From the NCBI GenBank assembly GCA_002371495.1, contig DFIX01000048.1:1-64000 (forward strand): a stretch of 64,000 bases of DNA, read 5' to 3'. The notes beneath the pieces are model-generated. The model was not told the DNA's origin, did no database searches, and saw only the letters and a program-made list of their open reading frames with translations. Each line of letters starts with the position of its first letter. Position 1 is the first letter of the stretch. The DNA is from Eggerthellaceae bacterium UBA3686 (GTDB taxonomy: Bacteria > Actinomycetota > Coriobacteriia > Coriobacteriales > Eggerthellaceae). Made by a program: the position numbers and the translations under genes. This document shows, one piece after another, positions 35,297-42,073 of the stretch.

Positions 35297-35698
35297 TCAG
35301 TTGAGCAGCATCGATATGACCTGCGTAGTCTTATATCCTACGCGCACATCGTACGAGCCATCGGGAATGTTGGCACGAGCAGAGGCAACGAGGTTGCCCG
35401 ACCCATCAGTGCCGACCGTCAAAACCTCGGCACGCACGTCGCCGACTTCCACCTGCATGCCGGCTTGCACCCGACTTGCCTTGGCCGGGTCGTCGAAAGT
35501 GACGGTGAGCTCGCCTCCGACGGCACGCGCCGAGCCCGTGGCGTAGCTTTCGATGGTTGTGAAGCCGCTCCAAAGCAGCAAGCCGACGACAAGCAAGACA
35601 ACGGCCGTCAGAAGCACCCAGATTTTAGGGCTGGTCACCTTGAGGTAGTCGTTAAGCTGCTCGGGCGAAGTAATCCTGCGCGTATCGTTGCCCCCCAT
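35297..35698 (-). CDS. Short NHLP-type secretion adapter (HlyD-like remnant or minimal form)
   Basis: A 133-residue protein with a cytoplasmic N-terminus, one membrane helix (about 27-47) and a small beta-rich extracytoplasmic part. The beginning (SPEQLNDYLKVTSPKIWVLL) matches the start of NHLP system secretion proteins. The usual coiled-coil hairpin and lipoyl parts are missing, and only the barrel-like end (SARANIPDGSYDVRVGYKTTQVISML in part: DGSYDVRVGYKTTQVISML) remains. It still fits as membrane adapter of the two ABC genes downstream. First gene of the operon. Confidence 0.82.
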   Translation of the reverse strand: MGGNDTRRITSPEQLNDYLKVTSPKIWVLLTAVVLLVVGLLLWSGFTTIESYATGSARAVGGELTVTFDDPAKASRVQAGMQVEVGDVRAEVLTVGTDGSGNLVASARANIPDGSYDVRVGYKTTQVISMLLN

Positions 35699-35992
35699 CT
35701 AAAGCCTTCCTCGTCGTATTGCCTCAGAAGCGCCAGGCGCTGGGCGGCGCATCCGCATAAAAGGTCTGCGACATCCTTGCATGCCGCGCTGCCTTTATTG
35801 TATGCGTTTCATTATAAGTCATTGGTTTTTGTCAAATAATAATTTGAATGGAACCCGATACAGCCCTCGCGCGTCACCGAAAGAGCACGCGAAGGACTCC
35901 TGTTTATCCTCAGGTGCGAGCGAAGGGCCCATTTCCCCTGACAAGCGAAGGAGCCAAGCGTTTCGGACCCGTCGATCAGACCGCACAGGCGC
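35699..35992. other. Promoter region of the NHLM operon
   Basis: About 290 bp with an AT-rich centre. A promoter lies at 35811-35839. Small open frames on both strands lack ribosome sites, and none looks like a nitrile-hydratase-type or Nif11-type leader peptide. Confidence 0.5.
35811..35839 (-). promoter_or_regulatory. Promoter of the NHLM export operon
   Basis: On the minus strand a perfect TATAAT (35816-35811) is preceded after 17 nt by TTATTT (35839-35834). A perfect TTGACA (35835-35830) overlaps it at only 13 nt, which is too short for standard spacing. The leader to the first gene would be about 105 nt. Confidence 0.5.
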
Positions 35993-36445
35993 TTATTCAC
36001 CGCTCGTTCCCTCAAGACCAGCGCCAGGCTGGCGCTTCTTTATCGCCAGGAGCCTCCGCACGAGGTCGACAGTCCCCACTGCACCCACGGCAATGCCGAC
36101 AGCGATAACGAAAGGCCGCATCACCGAGTTGCAATGCATAGCAGGATCGGCGCATAAGCCGATGATGAGCCCGGGCGTTGCCGCAACCAGGAAACCGAGC
36201 AGCCCGCAGGCCAGCGAGAGCCCCCGCCGCTCGCCCTCATCGGTCTCGAATATGCGGACGATGGCCAGAATTGCCATCACGGCGCCAATTCCCAACACGG
36301 CCCGGGAAGCCCACAGGCAACTCGATGCATCCTGGCCGCCATGCGCCTCGCACGGGCCAGCAAAGGTGGCGACGCCCGCTAGGAGCAACGCTGCGAGCGC
36401 AGTCAGAACAAGCCCGGCAACAGGTTGCGCTTTCGGCTTCTCCAT
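35993..36445 (-). CDS. Four-helix membrane protein resembling DUF4418
   Basis: A 150-residue membrane protein with four hydrophobic segments and a basic C-terminus. Cysteines in GPCEAHGG, SSCLW and AMHCNSVM are spaced as in DUF4418-like proteins of Actinomycetota and Firmicutes, whose role is unknown. The second ATG (36445) is chosen because AAGGGGG lies 6 nt upstream, while the first has none. It is a single gene between the NHLM operon and the PucR regulator, all on the minus strand. Confidence 0.65.
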   Translation of the reverse strand: MEKPKAQPVAGLVLTALAALLLAGVATFAGPCEAHGGQDASSCLWASRAVLGIGAVMAILAIVRIFETDEGERRGLSLACGLLGFLVAATPGLIIGLCADPAMHCNSVMRPFVIAVGIAVGAVGTVDLVRRLLAIKKRQPGAGLEGTSGE

Positions 36446-36513
36446 AGTCGCCCCCTTCATGCATGTTTCCGTTTGCCGGCGCCTATCGTATCATGCCGAA
36501 CTTGCATGACGCG

Positions 36514-38052
36514 CTACTGCGACACATACGACGCGATGCCGTCATGATTCTCAACGATAAGAATCGACTCGAGCAGGCGATGCCGCACGTTGAAGTCATC
36601 GAGGTCGAGCGGGCACAGCTCCAAAATCCTTTTCAACCGATACGCAAGGGTGTTCCGATGAACGTACAGCGCGTTGGCGGTCACCTGTACATCGCGATCG
36701 TTTTTCAGGAACGCAGACAACGTTGGAAGGAGCTGCACGGCATGCATGCGGTCGTATTCGCGCAGCGTCATGATCGCCGGATGGCAGAACGCCTCGAGCT
36801 CCTCGATGCACGAAAAGTTCAAGTAGGGTTGGTATGCCGCCACGTCGCCGTAGCATACGACGTCATCTTCTAGGCCGATAGCATCGCGGACCCGCAAAGC
36901 CTCGCGCGCTTGCCAGTAAGCGCGCGGCGTATCTAGGAAGCTGTCTTGCACGTCGCTTACGGCAGCGCGACATTGCTGGTTGCGACAGATGCCCTTGACC
37001 TTTCGCAGCACCGAATCTTTCTCGTTATGCAACTTCAGCTGAAACAGGGCGATTACCCGCCCGTCATGCGAAACGGCTCGACAGCCCTGACGGTCCTCGA
37101 GCAAACGTGCCAAATGTTCGCGCCGGAAATCGCTCGACACCGACAGCTCGACGATCGCCACGACCGAGAGCCCTTTCGCGTCGAACGCGAGCGCGTCCAG
37201 CTGGCTCGAAATATAGCCAGGATCCCGAAGTCCCCCTGTAAGCCAATCGATTACGAAGTGCTCGTAGAGCGGCCCTCGCCTCGACTGGTATGTCGGGTCC
37301 GCCTGCATCGCCCGCAAGACGATGGAGCCCACCCTGTCAATGAGCTCAAGATCGCACGGCGTTATGTTGCGGTACATCTGCACGACGAACAAATGCCCCT
37401 GCACCTTGCCGCCAAGGCGCAAATTCAAATTGGCAAACGGCGTATAGAAGTACTCCGACCTGACCACGGTTGCCACATTCGAGGATTCGATGTCGTGAAG
37501 CTCGTCGCTGCGAATGAGATTTGCGATGATGTCGTACGAAAGGTATCCGCGCTTAGCCGCGTTCATCCAGTTGACGCTCATTTCCTCCATGTCGGGGTCG
37601 TCGACGATCGCCATCACCTTGAAGCTCGAATCGACAATGTACACGGGATTGCCGAGCAGCCGCGAGAGCAATTCGACGATTTGGCTCAAACCATCGAGGC
37701 GCCATGCAAGCTCGCTCATCCGGGCGAAGGCGTCGTCGAGCTCATCGACGATATCGGACACTGCATTATGAAGCGCCGCAGACCCAACTGCTCCTTCGAC
37801 GATAAGGCTCGGCTCGCGCCAACTGTGCTCCGGCATGCCGGAGAGCACGAACGAGCAAGATGCGGTGGAATCATGCGCCGCGCCTTCTTCGCGCCCTTCA
37901 GGGCATATGTACAGCGTATCGTCATCAAGCGCCGCGGCATGCTCCGGCAGCAACCGCACCTTCCGCACATGCGCGTCCCGGTCGTTCATCGCCAGCGTGC
38001 GAAAACCCTTGCCGCAAAGGCGCTCGGCTATCAGCCGCAGCGAGTACTGCAT
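36514..38052 (-). CDS. PucR-family transcription regulator
   Basis: A regulator of 512 residues. The C-terminal helix-turn-helix is VQVTANALYVHRNTLAYRLK (about residues 464-483), the hallmark of the PucR/CdaR family. The centre (about 130-300) looks like a GAF-type sensing region. It is transcribed divergently from the UroD-like methyltransferase gene, with 185 bp between them, so it is a plausible regulator of that gene. In other anaerobes PucR-type regulators control demethylase or purine genes; the signal is unknown here. Confidence 0.88.
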   Translation of the reverse strand: MQYSLRLIAERLCGKGFRTLAMNDRDAHVRKVRLLPEHAAALDDDTLYICPEGREEGAAHDSTASCSFVLSGMPEHSWREPSLIVEGAVGSAALHNAVSDIVDELDDAFARMSELAWRLDGLSQIVELLSRLLGNPVYIVDSSFKVMAIVDDPDMEEMSVNWMNAAKRGYLSYDIIANLIRSDELHDIESSNVATVVRSEYFYTPFANLNLRLGGKVQGHLFVVQMYRNITPCDLELIDRVGSIVLRAMQADPTYQSRRGPLYEHFVIDWLTGGLRDPGYISSQLDALAFDAKGLSVVAIVELSVSSDFRREHLARLLEDRQGCRAVSHDGRVIALFQLKLHNEKDSVLRKVKGICRNQQCRAAVSDVQDSFLDTPRAYWQAREALRVRDAIGLEDDVVCYGDVAAYQPYLNFSCIEELEAFCHPAIMTLREYDRMHAVQLLPTLSAFLKNDRDVQVTANALYVHRNTLAYRLKRILELCPLDLDDFNVRHRLLESILIVENHDGIASYVSQ

Positions 38053-38080
38053 ACTCCCCCCTTCCGTACCGCCGATGAGT

Positions 38081-38105
38081 CAGGCTACCAGGTAGGTGGT
38101 TCATT
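38081..38105. repeat. Copy of the ACCAGGTA repeat in the pucR-like/methyltransferase gap
   Basis: CAGGCTACCAGGTAGGTGG followed by TTCATT resembles one arm of 9621-9675. Its place in a divergent promoter region makes a regulatory effect possible. Confidence 0.45.
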
Positions 38106-38237
38106 ATTATGCAAGTCGCACAATTTTTTGTTGAAAGAATCTCATTGCTTACCGAATACTTGCATTCTACATCTGTGTACGATGTTTTCAGTCGCGGCAA
38201 GATAATCCTTTCAGCAGCGTTTTTACAAGGAGATGCT

Positions 38238-39350
38238 ATGAGCCTGTATGACGAGCGCCTTCAGCGCACACTTGATGCTATTGGCATGAAAAAGGTCGAT
38301 AAGATTCCATTCTCATATAGCGGGCCAGCTTATATCGCTCGAGCTCAGGGCCTGAGCATCGCCGACGCCCTGACAAAGATCGACCGTGCCACCACGGCCG
38401 TAATCGACTTCCTGCATGACCATCCGGGCATCGACACCATGCACAACCCGGTGCAGAATCCCTATGGCCTCTCGATATTGTGGCTCTCGCAGATCAAGCT
38501 CCCCGGCGAAGAGCTGCCCGACGACGAGCTGTGGCAACTCGACGAGAAAGAGCTCATGACCGAGGAAGACTACCAGGCCATCATCGACGAGGGCTACGGC
38601 CCCTGGGCTGCGCGCTTCATGAAGGAAAAGATCGGCGACCCCATCGGCAAGATGGCCCCGCTGCAGCCTGAGCGCGCCAAGGTCAACGCGCGCATCAAGG
38701 AAGAGGCCGACGTGGCCGTCATCAACGGCGCCCTGGGCGGCACGCCCATCGAGGGCTTCTGCGGCGCACGCACGCTCATGAACTTCTTCATGGACATTAT
38801 GGACGAGCCCGAGCTGGTGAAAGCCGCCATGGACAAGGCGTTCGAGTTCAGCTTCCCCAACTTCTGCAAGACGCTCGAGACCAACAAGCCCATCGGCACG
38901 TGGGTGGGCGGCTGGCGCGCGGCACCGAACCTGATGAGCCACGAGACGTTCATGGAATTCGTCTGGCCCTACGAGGTGCAGTACGTGAACGCCGCCATCG
39001 AACGCGGCGTGCTGCCCATCCTGCACTTCGACTCGCCGTGGGATAGCGAGCTCGAAACGCTGCGCGAGCTGCCGGCGCGCAAATGCCTGCTCATGCTCGA
39101 CGGCTCGACCGACATCCGCCTGGCACGCGAAGTACTCGGCGACCACATGGCCATCCAGGGCGACGTACCCGCGACACTTTTGGCCATGGGCACCGAGAAC
39201 GAGACATACGAGTACGTGACCAAGCTCATCGACGACGTGGGAAGCTCGACCGGCCTCATCGTCAGCTCGGGCTGCGACTGCCCGCTGAATGCGAAGAAGG
39301 AAAACGTCGACGCCATGATTCAGGCGACCATCGACTACCAAGTGAAATAG
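38238..39350 (+). CDS. UroD-family corrinoid-type methyltransferase
   Basis: A cytoplasmic protein of 370 residues of the uroporphyrinogen decarboxylase superfamily. The set ILHFDSPWDSE (about 263-273) and SSGCDCPLNAKKENVDAM (about 342-359) gives the His and Cys zinc ligands used by MtaA/MtbA-like cobamide methyltransferases. It therefore probably moves a methyl group to or from a corrinoid protein rather than making heme, which here is made through siroheme. AAGGAG lies 5 nt before the ATG. No corrinoid protein gene is adjacent. A strong terminator follows. Confidence 0.82.
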   Translation: MSLYDERLQRTLDAIGMKKVDKIPFSYSGPAYIARAQGLSIADALTKIDRATTAVIDFLHDHPGIDTMHNPVQNPYGLSILWLSQIKLPGEELPDDELWQLDEKELMTEEDYQAIIDEGYGPWAARFMKEKIGDPIGKMAPLQPERAKVNARIKEEADVAVINGALGGTPIEGFCGARTLMNFFMDIMDEPELVKAAMDKAFEFSFPNFCKTLETNKPIGTWVGGWRAAPNLMSHETFMEFVWPYEVQYVNAAIERGVLPILHFDSPWDSELETLRELPARKCLLMLDGSTDIRLAREVLGDHMAIQGDVPATLLAMGTENETYEYVTKLIDDVGSSTGLIVSSGCDCPLNAKKENVDAMIQATIDYQVK

Positions 39351-39383
39351 TTTCTGGCGCGAGCAAATTCGTCGTCAACGCGA

Positions 39384-39422
39384 CTCGGGCACCGGTACCT
39401 AGCACCGGTGCCCGAGCTTTTC
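39384..39422 (+). terminator. Rho-independent terminator of the UroD-like gene
   Basis: CTCGGGCACCGGT pairs perfectly with ACCGGTGCCCGAG around ACCTAGC, followed by CTTTTCC. It lies 33 nt after the stop. Confidence 0.8.
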
Positions 39423-39432
39423 CACAGCAGGC

Positions 39433-39533
39433 TTAGAACATGCCTACCGCAAGCTTGCGGACGGCGGCGAGCTCCTGCGGGAAGACCTCCTCGTGGCGCG
39501 CGGGCTGGCGTTGACGGCGATTACCTTCTTCAT
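39433..39533 (-). pseudogene. Relic of a flavodoxin-like NAD(P)H oxidoreductase gene
   Basis: On the minus strand the first codons read MKKVIAVNASPRAT, the typical N-terminus and FMN loop start of flavodoxin-like reductases. A change of phase follows at once, and the remaining bases in another frame give EEVFPQELAAVRKLAVGMF and a stop, which looks like the C-terminal end of the same family. The middle, about 150 residues, is missing. This is an internal deletion of a gene of which only the ends remain. Confidence 0.6.
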
Positions 39534-39667
39534 GTTGGGCTCCCTCTGTACCTACGATTGCCATCGATGCGCAAGGCGTTGCCGTCCCAAAACGAGCTAC
39601 GCCAGCCATCTATCGCTCGATATTACTATAGCCGCCCCGCCAAACCACATAAGATGACGCAGCATAT

Positions 39668-39704
39668 AAATGAACATTGGGGACGGATGTGTTTGTTCAT
39701 ATTT
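39668..39704. repeat. Hairpin ATGAACA / TGTTCAT at the edge of the TetR relic
   Basis: AAATGAACATTGGGGACGG then TGTGTTTGTTCATATT. The arms pair over seven to nine bases around GGGGACGGA. It belongs to the subclass with 18810 and 50419 and sits at the broken 5' end of the TetR fragment. Confidence 0.65.
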
Positions 39705-40006
39705 CGACAGTATTCGAGGAAGATTCTCAGAACTCGATCTACCGCTACCTGCTGCAATTCAGCATCGAAGCCAACGAAGCCGCGCTCAAGCGACACCTAG
39801 GCGTGCCCAAGCTATCGAGCGAGCGCGCGTTCGAAGCGCGCCACTTCGCCCACGGCAACATCGGCACCGTCGTCGACTGGCTGCGCGGCTCGCTCGACGC
39901 CACGCCCGACCAGCTGGCCAGCTGTATGTTCGCCTGCATGCCCAAGGTGCTGCGCGAAGCCTATGCGACCGCAGCCAAGGCGGCATCCGCAAAACCCAGC
40001 GGGTAA
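39677..40006 (+). pseudogene. C-terminal fragment of a TetR-family regulator
   Basis: The frame encodes about 100 residues resembling only the ligand-binding end of AcrR/TetR regulators (FAHGNIGTVVDWLRGSLDATP, MFACMPKVLREAY). The DNA-binding N-terminal helix-turn-helix is missing. The first codons lie inside the hairpin at 39668-39704, so a TTG there would start the frame without a proper ribosome site. It is probably not functional, or at most encodes a small binding domain. Confidence 0.65.
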
Positions 40007-40036
40007 GCTTCCCCCTTGACGCCCGAAAGGCAAAGC

Positions 40037-40070
40037 TCTGACACTTTGGGAAGCCTCCCTTTTTGTCAGA
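40037..40070. repeat. Dispersed palindrome TCTGACACTTTGGGAAG
   Basis: TCTGACACTTTGGGAAG pairs with CTCCCTTTTTGTCAGA with a few mismatches, just after the TetR relic. Same family as 3548 and 4288. Confidence 0.7.
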
Positions 40071-40243
40071 AACGCATCGCCCCTCACCCACATGCCCAAG
40101 CAGAGCGGCGCATAGGAACGCGCCCCGCGCGGGATGGCCGCCTACAATCTTTAAAAGCTTGCGAAGCGCAAGGTACGGCTTTTGATGCGGCCTCGCAATC
40201 CGAGTCGAGCGGGCGCACAGGAGCACGCCCTTGCTGTCTACTT

Positions 40244-41698
40244 CTACTGAGCGTCGCGCAGCTTGCGCAGGCGCATGACCTCGACGGCCACGAACCAGGT
40301 AGTGGTCACGAATGCCAGCACGTCCGAGATGGGCACGCACAGAAGCACGCCCGTAAGGCCGCTCACGCCGAACACCGACATTGCCACAGGCGGGAACAGC
40401 AGGTACAGCGGAATCAGGAACAGAATCTGGCGTGTCAGCTCCAAGATGGTGGCCTTCATGGGTTGGCCGCTCGACTGGAAATAGCTCGAACCCATCATCT
40501 GGTAGCCCACGAACGGCAACCAGATCGCCATGATGCGCATGGCCATGCAGGCGAAATCCATCAAGTCGTCACCCACGCTGAAGGGCACGAGCACCCACTG
40601 CGGAACCAGCTCGAAGAACACCCAACACACGCCCGCGAGCGCAGCGGCGGCGATGCACGACCACTTGAGCGTCGAGAGCACGCGATCCCATTTCTGCGCG
40701 CCGATGTTGTAGCCCAGTATGGGCTGTGCGCCTGACGTTATGCCGATGACCATGGTATAGGCCAACCCCAAAACTTTCCAGATGATCGAAATGGCGGCGA
40801 AGGCGTTCGTCACGCCGATGGGGTCGGTTGCCGCATATATGTTGATGACATGGTTGAGCACGAGCGTCACCACGGCCGTGCCGCACTGCATGATGAAAGA
40901 TGCAAGCCCCAAAGATAAGATCTTCACCGCAAGTGCAGACTCGAGCAACAGGGCGCGGGCGCGCAGCCTGAACGGCGCGCCCTTGAACGCCGCGAAGAAC
41001 ACGACGACCGGCACCATGCCGATACCCTGCCCGATAACCGTGGCAAGCGCGCTGCCGGCAATGCCCAGACCCATAACCAGCACCAGAAGCGCATTCAGCA
41101 CCAGGCACGCGCCCGTACCGAGCACGCTCGTCGCGAGCGACATGTTGGGGCGGCCCGCCGTGCGCAGGAAATTGTTCATGCCCATACCGAGCGATTGGAA
41201 TACGAAACCGATGAGCACGATCTGCAAGAAGATCTTCGTCGGCCCCCAAAGCTCGCCGCCTGCGCCGAGCAGGACGAGCAGCGGATCGATCAGGAACAAC
41301 CCAACCGCCGCGGCGATGATGCCCATGATGACGAGCAACGATGCCGTGTTCCCCATGATCTTCTCGACGCGCTCGCGGTTACCGCGCCCCAGCTCGATGG
41401 CAGCTAGCGCGTTACCGCCGATGCCCGCCACCATCGAGCAGCCCATGAGGATGCTCATGACCGGAAACGCCAGCTGCGTCACTGCCGCCCCGATGCCTGG
41501 CACGGCGATCTGCAGAAACACCGTATCGATGATGTTGTACAGCGAGTTGAAGATCATCATGATGATGGCCGGCACCGAAAACTCCACCAGGAGCTTTCCG
41601 ATGCGCTCTTTGCCCATCCGATCGGGGTCGGCTTTGCCCGCAGGTCTCGCCTCGACGCTCTGGTCCTTGATTTCTTCGCTCATCGAATTACCGTTCAT
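40244..41698 (-). CDS. MATE-family efflux transporter
   Basis: A membrane protein of about 484 residues with 12 helices in two halves, typical of the MATE/NorM-DinF family (FSVPAIIMMIFNSLYNIIDT, PILGYNIGAQKWDRV). It likely exports cationic compounds in exchange for H+ or Na+. The start is uncertain: TTG 41716, ATG 41713 and ATG 41698 are all in frame, and none has a strong site. A copper operon lies upstream on the same strand but is closed by a terminator, so this gene is probably separate. Confidence 0.88.
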   Translation of the reverse strand: MNGNSMSEEIKDQSVEARPAGKADPDRMGKERIGKLLVEFSVPAIIMMIFNSLYNIIDTVFLQIAVPGIGAAVTQLAFPVMSILMGCSMVAGIGGNALAAIELGRGNRERVEKIMGNTASLLVIMGIIAAAVGLFLIDPLLVLLGAGGELWGPTKIFLQIVLIGFVFQSLGMGMNNFLRTAGRPNMSLATSVLGTGACLVLNALLVLVMGLGIAGSALATVIGQGIGMVPVVVFFAAFKGAPFRLRARALLLESALAVKILSLGLASFIMQCGTAVVTLVLNHVINIYAATDPIGVTNAFAAISIIWKVLGLAYTMVIGITSGAQPILGYNIGAQKWDRVLSTLKWSCIAAAALAGVCWVFFELVPQWVLVPFSVGDDLMDFACMAMRIMAIWLPFVGYQMMGSSYFQSSGQPMKATILELTRQILFLIPLYLLFPPVAMSVFGVSGLTGVLLCVPISDVLAFVTTTWFVAVEVMRLRKLRDAQ

Positions 41699-41753
41699 AC
41701 CTGTTTCGTCCATCAATCAATGAGTGTTCAGGGTAACACGCCTCGGCGGCAAT

Positions 41754-41793
41754 GAAAAAGAAATGAGTCGGAAGAACAGTTCTCCCGACTCAT
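41754..41793 (-). terminator. Terminator of the copper operon
   Basis: On the minus strand ATGAGTCGGGAGAAC pairs with GTTCTTCCGACTCAT, followed by TTTCTTTTT. It lies 22 nt after the copZ stop. Confidence 0.85.
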
Positions 41794-41815
41794 CGTGACC
41801 GCATACGGCAGCGTG

Positions 41816-42037
41816 CTACAACGACGCTCCGAAGCCGGCCCCCTGAACGGCGGCGACGAGCGCATCCGCATCGTAAGCATGGCCCTCCACGACGGCGTTG
41901 GCATCGTCGAGGCTCACCTTTGCCGACGTAACGCCCTCGACCCCTTCCAGCGCCTCGGTCACGCGCGCGACGCATTTCTGGCAATGCATGCCCTCGACGT
42001 TAAGCGTCGTCGTCTCTTTTTTGCTGAATAAACTCAT
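41816..42037 (-). CDS. copZ: Copper chaperone with one HMA domain
   Basis: A 73-residue heavy-metal-associated protein. The metal-binding motif is GMHCQKC (about residues 17-23), and the ferredoxin-like fold pattern (VARVTEALEGVEGVTSAKVSL) is complete. It would carry Cu(I) to the P-type ATPase encoded just upstream. It lies 36 nt after copA and closes the csoR-copA-copZ operon. A short tail MSLFSKKETTT precedes the domain. Confidence 0.92.
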   Translation of the reverse strand: MSLFSKKETTTLNVEGMHCQKCVARVTEALEGVEGVTSAKVSLDDANAVVEGHAYDADALVAAVQGAGFGASL

Positions 42038-42073
42038 TGTCGTCTCCTGTCTGCGATTTCCTAATCCTATAGT

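Noticed and set aside
35812..36015. A 67-residue frame as possible precursor peptide of the NHLM exporter
   Set aside because: It overlaps the promoter of the export operon, lies upstream of its transcription start, has no ribosome site and no leader-like sequence.
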